The translations under genes and the position numbers were made by a program. 64,000 bases of DNA from Bradyrhizobium sp. CB82 (GTDB taxonomy: Bacteria; Pseudomonadota; Alphaproteobacteria; Rhizobiales; Xanthobacteraceae). How positions within the stretch are numbered: position 1 is the first letter of the stretch; each line of letters opens with the position of its first letter. The notes beneath the pieces were generated by a model. That model ran no database searches. It was not told the origin of the DNA and saw nothing but the letters and a program-made list of their open reading frames with translations. Shown here in pieces: positions 36,294 to 44,035 of the stretch. The stretch lies in assembly GCF_029714405.1 (NCBI RefSeq), contig NZ_CP121650.1, positions 3,973,001 through 4,037,000 of the forward strand, written 5' to 3'.

Positions 36294-36452
36294 TCGCTAC
36301 TCGACAAGATTTTGCATGGGGCAAAGGCGGGCGATCTCCCGTTCGAAAGACCAACGCTGTTCTCACTTGCTGTGAACCTCAAAACCGCAAGAGCGCTCGG
36401 TATTGAAATGCCGGCCTTTCTCGTTGCCCAAGCTGACGAGGTGATCGAATAG
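36294..36452 (+). pseudogene. ABC substrate-binding protein, C-terminal remnant
   Basis: The frame [20 protein letters not shown], then [20 protein letters not shown], then VAQADEVIE and a TAG stop is the C-terminus of the ABC_sub_bind (PF04392) family, which ends in NLKTAKALGL...ADEVIE. About 52 residues remain of roughly 320. It abuts the DUF1311 remnant with almost no gap, showing a deletion or recombination junction. Confidence 0.65.
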
Positions 36453-36604
36453 GTCACCTATTGCAGCGCATGAGTCCGGCAGTGGCCCATCGCTTCAATT
36501 GGCACAGTGCAGGAGTAGGTCTAATGCTGGGGGCAGAGGGACATGGCTGGCCAACTGCAAGAATGTCGGGATTGACCCGAAACCGAAGTCGAGTCTGCTG
36601 AGCG

Positions 36605-37276
36605 TTACTCGATCAGCAACATGCCACGCTTGTTATGCCCATCCAAAGTATTCATTGCATCGAACAAGCGCGTGCGCTTCACAAGCCATGGACGGTAATC
36701 GCGATTGACGTCCAGAACGAAAACCAGATCCTCCTTTTCTAGATATCCGCCTATCGGAGAGTGATGGCCGGCCCCCGCTCCAAAGATCACCTTCCGATCG
36801 AAATTAACTATGTAACGGCGGGCTGGATCATTGGAGCGCTTCAGATGTTCTCGGAATTCTTCTGCACTCATGTCCCGAAGTACGGTCACGCTGCGACGTG
36901 TCTTAGCGCGCGCGAGACCAGCAAGCTCATCTAACGTCAAGCCCATGATGCAGAAACCAGTCCAGCAAAGTCCTGTTCCGGCCAAAACGGACCTTTCGCT
37001 TGTGGCATCCTCGCCGAACGAACGAAATACGTTGGCTAGACTGGACGGGCCGCAAAGAGAAGCGTTGGCCTGCCAAGAAATCTCATGCCCAAATGATGCG
37101 GCAGCCGGCAACCTCCATGCCCGTTCGACAGCATTCTCTGTGTGGATCACCGATAACTCAATTGCCTCTGGGCTGACCTTTGTCCGGCTTACGACAATTC
37201 CCACACAGCCCAGGGCGAGGACGATCGAGATCATCGCGGCGGCGAATGCGGCTGTAACCTTGGTTTCTAACCTCAT
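36605..37276 (-). CDS. phytochelatin-synthase-family protein, membrane-anchored or exported
   Basis: 223 residues from ATG 37276. A basic N-terminus and hydrophobic segment (about 8-30) suggest a signal anchor. The rest matches phytochelatin synthase (PF05023): QANASLCGPSSLANVFRSFG with catalytic Cys75, MGLTLDELAGLA, IVNFDRKVIFGAGAGHHSPIG with His171, FVLDVNRDYRP with Asp189, and LFDAMNTLDGHNKRG. The complete Cys-His-Asp triad suggests activity. Bacterial members mostly hydrolyse glutathione to gamma-Glu-Cys rather than build phytochelatins. The active domain would face the periplasm. It is intact although surrounded by gene fragments. The ribosome binding site is weak. Confidence 0.85.
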   Translation of the reverse strand: MRLETKVTAAFAAAMISIVLALGCVGIVVSRTKVSPEAIELSVIHTENAVERAWRLPAAASFGHEISWQANASLCGPSSLANVFRSFGEDATSERSVLAGTGLCWTGFCIMGLTLDELAGLARAKTRRSVTVLRDMSAEEFREHLKRSNDPARRYIVNFDRKVIFGAGAGHHSPIGGYLEKEDLVFVLDVNRDYRPWLVKRTRLFDAMNTLDGHNKRGMLLIE

Positions 37277-37659
37277 TGCGGCGCGAGCCCCTAATACCGG
37301 ATCGTTTCCGGCCTAAAACAATTGGCCTTAATGTCCTGATAGGCAGCTGGTGTATAGGGTACATCAGTTGCGCGACGCGGCGACAGGATATAGCGGCTCG
37401 TGGCCCATCAGCGAAGTGGCGACGCCCCTCACTGAGGTCAGCTCAATGGGGCGTGCAGCGCTGGTGAAGGGCTCGGCCAAGTCTGGTCCTTCCGCCAAAT
37501 CGCCACACCACGGATGCGCCGTCCCGGATATTTCGGATCTTCTCGGAACGATGACACGGCAGACAGGATTTCGCCTTCTATTTTGAAGAAGCGAACTTGT
37601 TCCGTCCCGATCCAGGCCGGCCGCCATGCCTCGACGGGCCGGCGCAGCGGAGAACCGAC
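37277..37659. other. stretch without recognisable genes
   Basis: About 380 bp upstream of the phytochelatin-synthase-like gene. Frames on both strands are short and without motifs. It may hold the promoter of that gene. No repeat or RNA gene is seen. Confidence 0.4.
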
Positions 37660-37779
37660 CTAGGGCACGTTGACTGGTGGCATAGGTGCGGTCGGGCGCG
37701 GCACGAAATCGGTTTGGTGCTGGCCTCGTGCGGCCAACATGAGCGCAAAAGCGACAAAGAGAATCAGAAGTTTTCGCAT
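37660..37779 (-). CDS. 39-residue exported peptide, hypothetical
   Basis: ATG 37779 to TAG 37660-37662. The sequence starts MRKLLILFVAFALMLAARGQ, a good signal peptide, followed by a Pro-rich tail QHQTDFVPRPTAPMPPVNVP. The composition suggests a real small secreted peptide, but no ribosome binding site is clear and no family is recognised. Confidence 0.4.
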   Translation of the reverse strand: MRKLLILFVAFALMLAARGQHQTDFVPRPTAPMPPVNVP

Positions 37780-37793
37780 CGCGCGCCGTCAAA

Positions 37794-37941
37794 TCAGGGC
37801 ATAGCCACCATGACGGCAAGGGCAGTCTCGCCGTTTCCCGGACCGCCTGACGCAAAATAGAACGCAGCAAGTGCGATTGCTGCCAAGACGCCATAACCAG
37901 CGGTGATCCATCCCTCCTAGTTTCGCGTCGCCTGCACTCAT
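37794..37941 (-). pseudogene. small membrane protein with frameshift
   Basis: From ATG 37941 one frame gives MSAGDAKLGG; the next frame, starting one base later, continues WITAGYGVLAAIALAAFYFA and SGGPGNGETALAVMVAMP to a TGA at 37794-37796. Together they make a ~48-residue single-helix membrane protein, but an extra A in the GGAGGGA run (about 37911) separates the halves. The second frame has a TAG just upstream and no start of its own. Just before it an 11-residue frame MATTAYTHTTS ends by overlapping the ATG, and may be the true N-terminus. Confidence 0.4.
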
Positions 37942-38047
37942 GAGGTGGTGTGGGTATATGCTGTCGTTGCCATGACCTGAATCCTCCGAGATTCGGCGTA
38001 TTGAGATGACGGCGAATGGCACTCTCGACTGTGAGATGTGTCGGATG

Positions 38048-38290
38048 TTAGTGGGTAGATCGAATGTCGGTGCGCAAGGTGGCGTGTTGTTCTATGCCGC
38101 CTGACATGGTCATGCTCTGGTAGACACCAATGGAGGTCGCGCCACCCAGGAAGAATAAGCAGATGTAGAAGGCCAGCACGGCTTTCGCCCAACGCTTGCG
38201 AGTGATCCCGTCTTCGCAAGTGCTCGCAGAAGGGTCGTTCAGCGAAAAGCCATGGGTAACGTGTGCGGAATCCTCACTAAAATAGTCCAT
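38048..38290 (-). CDS. possible single-helix membrane protein
   Basis: 80 residues from ATG 38290, with one transmembrane helix (VLAFYICLFFLGGATSIGVY) flanked by a Lys/Arg-rich side (RKRWAK) and a polar tail. The topology signal is good, but there is no ribosome binding site of note and no family is recognised. Confidence 0.4.
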   Translation of the reverse strand: MDYFSEDSAHVTHGFSLNDPSASTCEDGITRKRWAKAVLAFYICLFFLGGATSIGVYQSMTMSGGIEQHATLRTDIRSTH

Positions 38291-38382
38291 AGGGAAGCCC
38301 GCTGGAGTTAGTTCGAAAGCCCTTACTTTCCGACAACTCGGAAAGTAGTTCGCCGCGGCATCACTTCTTCACACCGCGCACA

Positions 38383-38733
38383 TCACTCAGAGGCACACAA
38401 GGCCTGCCAAGTGCTTCTCTGCGAGCTAGGCCTTGTCAAGCCGACGGTGAGTTGACTTGGATCCAGCGAAGCCTCAGCAATTTTCAGTGTTTTCGCACGT
38501 GGAGTTAGAACCGCGATCTGATGGGGAGAAGCCGGCATTCCGTCTAACGTTAGCGTCGGCGCAACCGTGCTCTCCTCCACGTGGGCCGAGCCCAGCAGTG
38601 CTACTTGATGCCGCGAGATCGGGAAGCCCGTAAGTTCAAAAGTTGGGAGGCGTAATGCGCACGCGTCGGCGTGAGTGGTCGCAACGCCACAGACGGCGGC
38701 AATGGCAGTCATCATTAAGAACAGGGTTTTCAT
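38383..38733 (-). CDS. small exported protein, hypothetical
   Basis: 116 residues from ATG 38733; a GTG 9 bp upstream is an alternative with AAGAGG as ribosome binding site. The signal peptide MKTLFLMMTAIAAVCGVATT ends near HADA. The mature part contains two similar segments, FPISRHQVALLGSAHVEEST and MPASPHQIAVLTPRAKTL, an internal duplication of about 20 residues. Function unknown; periplasmic by prediction. Confidence 0.6.
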   Translation of the reverse strand: MKTLFLMMTAIAAVCGVATTHADACALRLPTFELTGFPISRHQVALLGSAHVEESTVAPTLTLDGMPASPHQIAVLTPRAKTLKIAEASLDPSQLTVGLTRPSSQRSTWQALCASE

Positions 38734-38969
38734 GGGACTCACCCTCTTGAATTGGAGGTATTCCCACTGCGAATTCCAAGCTCACGTTAGCCCGGGGCCC
38801 CCGACGCACCATGTGAAGCTGTTCACTATGGGTCCTGAAAATTCGGCAAAAGGTTCATCCGATCGCGCACTCGATAAAGGTCAGTACGGCTGCATTTCAT
38901 GAGCAAGGCTTGGAGCCTTGATCGGCAGTTGGGCCATTAGCCCACCCGGCAGGCGTTTTTCGTCGAAGA

Positions 38970-39227
38970 CTATTGGATCGTTGGGCATCCCGCGGATCGG
39001 ACGCCTCGTGGATCGACATCTCGGTTCGCGGCGACGTAGTCGATCTCGCCGCGCGAGATACCGATATCTTGGAGCGCCATGTCGCTCAGGTCTGACAGCC
39101 CGGCCCGAATCCGTCGGCGTTCGTGCGATTCGCGAAGGGCAGCGCGGCAACTGGCGAGCAGGCTCAGCACAAGTCGAACCGGCGCGAAGGTCGTTCTCGA
39201 CGCGGACAAGTCGTAGGTTGTAGCCAT
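38970..39227 (-). CDS. DUF1127-family small protein
   Basis: 85 residues from ATG 39227. The C-terminal half is the DUF1127 motif: RRRIRAGLSDLSDMALQDIG then ISRGEIDYVAANRDVDPRG. Such arginine-rich proteins are common in alphaproteobacteria and some affect RNA turnover and phosphate or C1 metabolism. The N-terminal half (VRLVLSLLASCRAAL) is mildly hydrophobic. Confidence 0.85.
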   Translation of the reverse strand: MATTYDLSASRTTFAPVRLVLSLLASCRAALRESHERRRIRAGLSDLSDMALQDIGISRGEIDYVAANRDVDPRGVRSAGCPTIQ

Positions 39228-39391
39228 CTGAATCTTCCCGGTATCGGCCTCCGAAAAGGCAAGCATGCCAGGCCCAGCAGGATGCGCTTGATATCCCGCT
39301 TACGTTTTCCTTACCGGCCGCTTATTCTTTCGGCTTCCAACGGTGCTGAATTACGTCAGGCGATCTGTGAGGTGGCTCAAGGAGCGGTATC

Positions 39392-40176
39392 GTGCGCTAT
39401 TTCTTCGAGGACTACGCCCTCGACACCGATCGGCGCGAGCTCCATCGCGGTTCTAATGTCGTCCCGACCGCGCCGCAGGTCTTCGATCTGCTCGACTATC
39501 TGATCCGAAACCGGGAGCGGGTCGTCAGCAAGGACGACCTCGTGAATGCCGTCTGGAATGGACGTATCGTTTCCGACATGGCGCTGACGACCCGTCTCAA
39601 TGCGGCCGAAGCGCGATCGGCGATTCCGGCGAGGAACAGCGCCTCATCAAGACGTTGCCACGAAAGGGCTTTCGTTTCGTCGGCGTCGTCCACGAGGAGG
39701 ATCGCTCGCCTACTGTCGGGACGGCCGCACCTACGGCTTCATCAGAGCCCGCACTTGCGCCTCCCAACAAGCCCTCGATCGCCGTATTGCCGTTCGAGAA
39801 TATGAGCGGCGATGCCGAGCAGCAGTACTTTGCTGACGGCATGGTCGAAGAGATCATCACGGCTCTTTCACGGTTCAAATGGTTGTTTGTCATTGTCCGA
39901 AACTCGAGCTTCACATTCAAGGGCAGGGCGGTCGATATCAAGGAGGTCGGGCGCAGCCTTGGCGTCCGCTATGGCCTTGAGGGGTCTGTGCGCAAGTCGT
40001 CGGGGCGGCCGGAGAACCTGACGGCCTATGATTTCTACCTTCGGGCTTTGCCGAATTATTATGCGTCGACCCGCGAAGGGTTAGCCGAGGCGATAAGGCT
40101 CACTCATAGCGCCCTGAAGCTGGATCGTGTGGTCGATGCCCGGCCAACTCAGGTTCTAATTGGTCTCGATCCCTGA
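39392..40176 (+). pseudogene. winged-helix/TolB-like/TPR signalling protein, broken
   Basis: The first frame gives an OmpR/CadC-type winged helix (FEDYALDTDRRELHRGSNVV, then LVNAVWNGRIVSDMALTTRL). At about 39615 an indel moves the gene into another frame, IKTLPRKGFRFVGVVHEEDR, then KPSIAVLPFENMSGDAEQQY and FADGMVEEIITALSRFKWLF (the TolB-like domain seen in adenylate-cyclase-like regulators). After GLEGSVRKSSG the sequence jumps to ENLTAYDFYLRALPNYYAS, so roughly 60 residues are deleted, and it stops after the first TPR-like repeat. Three lesions make it a clear pseudogene. Confidence 0.8.
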
Positions 40177-40342
40177 TTTGATCTTCCAGTTGCCGCTCGG
40201 CCTGTTCGGCAAGAAGATCGTATTCCTCGGCCATCTTGATCAGCCGGGCTCTGGTAGCCGAGGCTCTGGTGCGTTCCGCTTTGGCGCGCGTCTGGGCTGC
40301 GCGTTGCAGCCAGTGGCTTGGGCTCGAGAGATCGCGCGACAT
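40100..40342 (-). CDS. small helical hypothetical protein
   Basis: 80 residues from ATG 40342. The central SHWLQRAAQTRAKAERTRAS and RARLIKMAEEYDLLAEQAER match a very common rhizobial small-protein pattern (W..RAxExRxxAE...A.xMxxIAxxYDxLAxxAE) of unknown function. It overlaps the 3' end of the broken regulator on the opposite strand, consistent with the regulator having been truncated here. Confidence 0.55.
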   Translation of the reverse strand: MSRDLSSPSHWLQRAAQTRAKAERTRASATRARLIKMAEEYDLLAEQAERQLEDQIRDRDQLEPELAGHRPHDPASGRYE

Positions 40343-40540
40343 CGGCTACGGAAGCTACCTCATTTTCAATCGACCTACAGAAGTCTGCGATTCGGTTCCA
40401 AATGAGGCATGGGGAGCGCCAGCGTAGGCGAGAGAAGGTTGGCTAACAGCCGTTAACCGCATTCGCGCTAGTCGATTTACCTCATCGAAAGCGCGGTCCG
40501 CTACAAAGGCTCCTGGGATTACAACCCACAGGGGTAGAAA

Positions 40541-40702
40541 ATGATTTTGGTAAAGCGCTTCATTGCAGATGAAAACGGTGCCACGGCGATTGAATATGGG
40601 CTGATTGCAGCCGGTATCGCGCTGGCGATCATCACGGTGGTCAACGGTCTTGGCACGAGCCTAAACGACAAGTTTGGCTCGATCAGTAGCTCGCTGAAAT
40701 AA
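40541..40702 (+). CDS. Flp-family type IVb pilin
   Basis: 53 residues, ATG 40541 to TAA 40700-40702. The sequence RFIADENGATAIEYGLIAAG shows the Flp prepilin signature: the Gly at the cleavage site, Glu at +5 (AIEYG) and a following hydrophobic helix (IALAIITVVNGLGTSL). It would be processed by a TadV/CpaA prepilin peptidase and assembled into Flp/Tad adhesive pili. No tad/cpa genes are nearby, so it is an orphan pilin relying on an apparatus elsewhere. Confidence 0.9.
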   Translation: MILVKRFIADENGATAIEYGLIAAGIALAIITVVNGLGTSLNDKFGSISSSLK

Positions 40703-40875
40703 TCGGCCTAGCCGCCCGGAATAGCACCTGCGCGCCGGTGAACGGTCATACGCCGTTCGCCCTTTGCGCTGCTGGACGATGCCGTCTATTGCGGCGCAGC
40801 CAGTAAAGGAAGCGCATCAAGTGGATCTCAGCCGCCCCTGCGTTAACAGGATGGTCGGAACTTAAGGGCGCGTCG

Positions 40876-41067
40876 ATGATCAGCGTCCGTGAATACCAAG
40901 AGCAGCTTCTCGCGACCTTCAAGGACCGTCTTGTTCGCATCGAACGAGGCGAAGTCTGGGGCAGCAACCATGCCGACCCATATAGCGCCGAGGAGCAGGC
41001 GACCGAAATCCGGCGCATCAAGGCGGCGATTACTCTCCTTGAGCACGACTTGGGACGTGGACACTGA
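40876..41067 (+). CDS. small hypothetical protein
   Basis: 63 residues from ATG 40876. The sequence is charged and helical: REYQEQLLATFKDRLVRIER, then AEEQATEIRRIKAAITLLEH. The even amphipathic pattern suggests a real short coiled-coil protein, but I do not recognise the family. Confidence 0.5.
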   Translation: MISVREYQEQLLATFKDRLVRIERGEVWGSNHADPYSAEEQATEIRRIKAAITLLEHDLGRGH

Positions 41068-41471
41068 GCCATCGCGCGGCAAAGGCGCCGTGTGTAGACG
41101 CCGGACCGCGCACGAGCTACTGCCAGTGGAAAAGCAAATCGCACAGGGAGCGCAACCGCCAGTGGTGGCGACGCATCGTCGGCGACTGTCTCGATATTCT
41201 CGAAACGGGACGCTGCCGGGCTCGAAATGCCAATCCCCCCGGCAGCGCCTTGTCTCAAACTGGGCGCTGAAGGGCAGTGGCCGAGCCGGCGGACTTCGTC
41301 TGGTCGAAGCGCATCTGATTTCACGCTTCCGGAGCGGGCAGCAGAAGGCCTCAGCCGGTCAGCCCCGGGCGGGGGTCTTTTCGTTCCCTCGCGGCGTATT
41401 CACTGTATCGGGAAAAACCGGCAGTCGAGCATGGCAGCCTCTCACCTACACTTAATTGCCAAATGCCGGTC
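41068..41471. other. stretch without recognisable genes
   Basis: About 400 bp with only short arginine/serine-rich frames. No repeat, IS end or RNA gene is seen. It lies between the small helical protein and a DNA-ligase remnant, within the graveyard region. Confidence 0.4.
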
Positions 41472-41509
41472 CTAATTTGCCGGCACGGGTGTCGTCACCG
41501 GGCCTCCAT

Positions 41510-41905
41510 CATAGTTCGCGGTCCATCGTTGGACGGTTGCGTTCTTGACCTTGATCCCGAACTTTTGCCGGCCGCCGCGGTAAGGCCGATCGCGATGTTT
41601 CGAGACCAGACCCTCGAGGCCCATCCGGTACGCGGCCCGGAATAGATCTGGGCCAATCTCGCCGCGCTCGAAGGGCGCCACGGTGATACCGGCCGGCCGG
41701 CTCGCTGGAAGCTGCTCCAAGTTGGTCTTGCGCATGTGCAAGGGCAGGGCGCGCAGGTCGTCGCCACCCATGGCCAAAAATGTCGAAGGCGTAGAGCTGG
41801 ACCTCGTGATCGTGCTTGCGGCAGTGCAACGCGTTGAAATCGGAGATGCCGTCGACGCCGAGCACCACGGCCTCATGCTTTTGCCGGAAGTTCAGCGCGT
41901 CCCAT
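41510..41905 (-). pseudogene. ATP-dependent DNA ligase (LigD-like) remnant
   Basis: Two leftward frames combine into one ligase fragment: DALNFRQKHEA, VLGVDGISDFNALHCRKHDH and EVQLYAFDI, then after an indel near 41790 MGGDDLRALPLHMRKTNLEQ, GITVAPFERGEIGPDLFRAA and MGLEGLVSKHRDRPYRGGRQ. These are motifs III-V of the adenylation domain (YAFD; EGLVSK; the KxK region). The N-terminal lysine nucleophile and the OB domain are absent. Such ligases take part in non-homologous end joining in rhizobia; this copy is dead. Confidence 0.75.
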
Positions 41906-42061
41906 TAGCCGAAGCTTAGGCACTCCTCGGGCATTTTTCGATAGTAGCCCATTCGCGAAAGAGGTATTGTCATACATCACCGGCCGAGGCTCTGTTCCGT
42001 AGGCGTCGGTGGCTGAGAGACCGATTGCGCTCCCGCCTGCATAGAAAAGGGGGAGCCGGTC

Positions 42062-42274
42062 ATGGACCAACCTTCAATCCACATTTGGTTTGAGGAGCTT
42101 GCCAAGCAAGCGCGCGAGATGTCAGCGCGATCCCGTGAAGTTCTTAGGACAGCTACGGCGGACACGTTCTTGGGTCGGAAGACTCAGGAGCCGTTTCCAG
42201 AACAGGACCCGATAGGGCGCGCGGATATCCAAAACCTAATGCACAGCGAACTACAGCCGCCTAGTGCCAAATGA
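42062..42274 (+). CDS. small hypothetical protein
   Basis: 70 residues from ATG 42062 with AAAGGGGGAG upstream, a strong ribosome binding site. It reads MDQPSIHIWFEELAKQAREM, SARSREVLRTATADTFLGRK and a polar tail. It looks like a genuine cytoplasmic protein of a rhizobial type, function unknown. Confidence 0.6.
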   Translation: MDQPSIHIWFEELAKQAREMSARSREVLRTATADTFLGRKTQEPFPEQDPIGRADIQNLMHSELQPPSAK

Positions 42275-42402
42275 AGCAAGGCCGCCTCAGTTGACAGGCT
42301 CACTGGAACTAGTGGCCACCTAGCACTTTGGTCACTCGTAGCCGAGCGACGGTGTAGCCGCTGTTGAGGTTATGGGCCCGGCCTCCTAGGCGCCGGGCCC
42401 GC

Positions 42403-42490
42403 TCATTTTGGGCCGCTGGCCTTGAGCGAGTAGAGGAACGGCGCGTTGATCTTGTCGATATGGATGCGGCCGTCCTGCACGGGCTCGATG
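42403..42490 (-). pseudogene. short C-terminal gene fragment
   Basis: On the minus strand GIEPVQDGRIHIDKINAPFL then YSLKASGPK and a stop form a well-ordered ~29-residue C-terminus with no upstream gene body. It looks like the tail of a deleted gene, next to the GYD-domain gene; the parent family is not recognised. Confidence 0.35.
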
Positions 42491-42514
42491 CCCGAGTCAG
42501 GCCAGCGATCGCGC

Positions 42515-42850
42515 TTAGCTCTTGCCGGGGGCTCGATAGTGGCTCGCTGCTTTGGAAGCCCTTTCGGCCACATTTTTGAATTCAGCGCCGGTCCAAGCTC
42601 TTGCAGTTTTCACGTTAGATATTGTGCCTGCCGCCACCGCTGCCAACATTGCGGCGATGATGGATTCGGACTCGTTCGCCTCAGAAATGACCATGAAGTC
42701 GCTGTCGCCGGTCGTGAAGTAAAAGCTGATGAGCTCGCCACCAGCACCCTCAATCAGCTTGCGTACAGCCGGCTCTCTGTCCTCGGGTGCGCTAACCAAT
42801 CCCTTGGCATAACTCTCGGTGAAGCAACCACGCGTGACCAGCCTGATCAT
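42515..42850 (-). CDS. GYD-domain protein
   Basis: 111 residues from ATG 42850; GAGGAGCG precedes the start on the minus strand. The sequence RGCFTESYAKGLVSAPEDRE, KLIEGAGGELISFYFTTGDS and DFMVISEANESESIIAAML matches the GYD family, ferredoxin-like small proteins of unknown biochemical role that are abundant in Bradyrhizobium. Confidence 0.88.
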   Translation of the reverse strand: MIRLVTRGCFTESYAKGLVSAPEDREPAVRKLIEGAGGELISFYFTTGDSDFMVISEANESESIIAAMLAAVAAGTISNVKTARAWTGAEFKNVAERASKAASHYRAPGKS

Positions 42851-43067
42851 AACGCTCCTCCATTGATTTTGAGCTTATTGCAACCGATACAATTCATCTC
42901 ATCGACCCAGAGATTTTAGTCTCGCCTCGGGAGGTTTATTGAGATGGATCAATCCAACAGGGGAAATCCCATCCGTCGAACAGCGCACGGGGCCTCGATT
43001 CCACGCCCAGAGCTCCTGAAGAGGAGAGCTCCCCGATGTCAGGGTACCTTCTGAGCCAATTCGACGT

Positions 43068-43763
43068 TCAGGTCTGCAGGATTTGCCGTATGTCGACTGG
43101 TTCCGCAGGGCCGTCGCGCACGTCGAGCGCCTCTTCGATGTGGTGCAGGTGCTCTTCCATCAGGTCAGCAGCACGTAGTTTGTCGTCGACAGCGAGCGCG
43201 TCGAGCAGGGTGTCGTGCTCGGCTTCCGAGCAAGTGCGCGCACGGCTCGATCCGTAGAGGCCAATAATCAGCGAAGTGCGTGCTACCAGTTCCTCGAGGT
43301 ATTTGGTCAACACCGAATTGCCGGCGATTTCTGCGAGCCGAATGTGGAATTGCCCGGATAGCCGTATGGACTCGCGCCGGTCGCCGCGGGCCTCCGCTGC
43401 GGCTCCGGCGCGGGAGTTCGCCCTTAATTCGTCAAGGGCGCGCACGTCAATCCGGTTCGCTGCGGACAGCACCACCGAGCGCTCGATTGAGCGACGTGCT
43501 TCGAAGACCTCGCGCGCTTCGGTTGCGCTAGGGCTGCTGACATAGGCTCCACGATTGGGATGTAGCGTCACTACGCCCCGACCCGCCAGCACCACCAGGA
43601 CGCGCCGGATCTGCGCACGGCTGGCCTCGAACGCCTCGCAAAGCGCATTTTCGGCAAGCTTCGCACCAGGGGGAAGCTTGTGCTCCATCACCGCAGCAAA
43701 GACGCGTTCGACAATCGCGCTGTCGGCAAGGGGCCGGGGAAGGTGAGTGAGCTGGACCGTCAT
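43068..43763 (-). CDS. GntR-family (FCD) transcriptional regulator
   Basis: 231 residues from ATG 43763; in-frame ATGs at 43784 and 43808 are alternatives. The winged helix is IVERVFAAVMEHKLPPGAKL and EAFEASRAQIRRVLVVLAGR, with an FCD ligand domain (QFHIRLAEIAGNSVLTKYLE, EHDTLLDALAVDD). FCD regulators bind carboxylates or amino-acid-like ligands. It is divergent from the Liv-type ABC operon with an inverted repeat between, so it probably controls that operon. Confidence 0.92.
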   Translation of the reverse strand: MTVQLTHLPRPLADSAIVERVFAAVMEHKLPPGAKLAENALCEAFEASRAQIRRVLVVLAGRGVVTLHPNRGAYVSSPSATEAREVFEARRSIERSVVLSAANRIDVRALDELRANSRAGAAAEARGDRRESIRLSGQFHIRLAEIAGNSVLTKYLEELVARTSLIIGLYGSSRARTCSEAEHDTLLDALAVDDKLRAADLMEEHLHHIEEALDVRDGPAEPVDIRQILQT

Positions 43764-43907
43764 TCGTCCGCTATGCCTTCCCATACTTGCTCGCGCACCG
43801 TCGCGCATCGTTCGGCGCTCGGTCTGGGGACGAGAGTCCGCGCCCGCTCTTGGGGGCGAGACCGAAAAGTGATGATCATCTCTCCATTGTGTGTACGAAG
43901 TATCCAA

Positions 43908-43921
43908 GATTGTCAACAATC
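43908..43921. promoter_or_regulatory. candidate GntR operator
   Basis: GATTGTCAACAATC is a 14-bp inverted repeat with perfect 6-bp arms. Its core TTGTCAACAA fits the T-N-G-T-nn-A-C-N-A pattern of FCD-type GntR operators. It is midway between the divergent gntR gene and the binding-protein gene. Confidence 0.6.
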
Positions 43922-44035
43922 AACCTTTTTCATGTTGATAATCCCACTGCCTTCATGCATCGTCGTCGCCAAGCAAAACTCCGCTCGCGCGCCGGCACCG
44001 GCGCGCCCGTCGGCCACCAGAGGGAGGGAAAGACC

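Noticed and set aside
42446..42919. Rightward 157-residue frame over the GYD gene
   Set aside because: The opposite strand encodes a recognisable GYD protein with a good ribosome binding site; this is its shadow.
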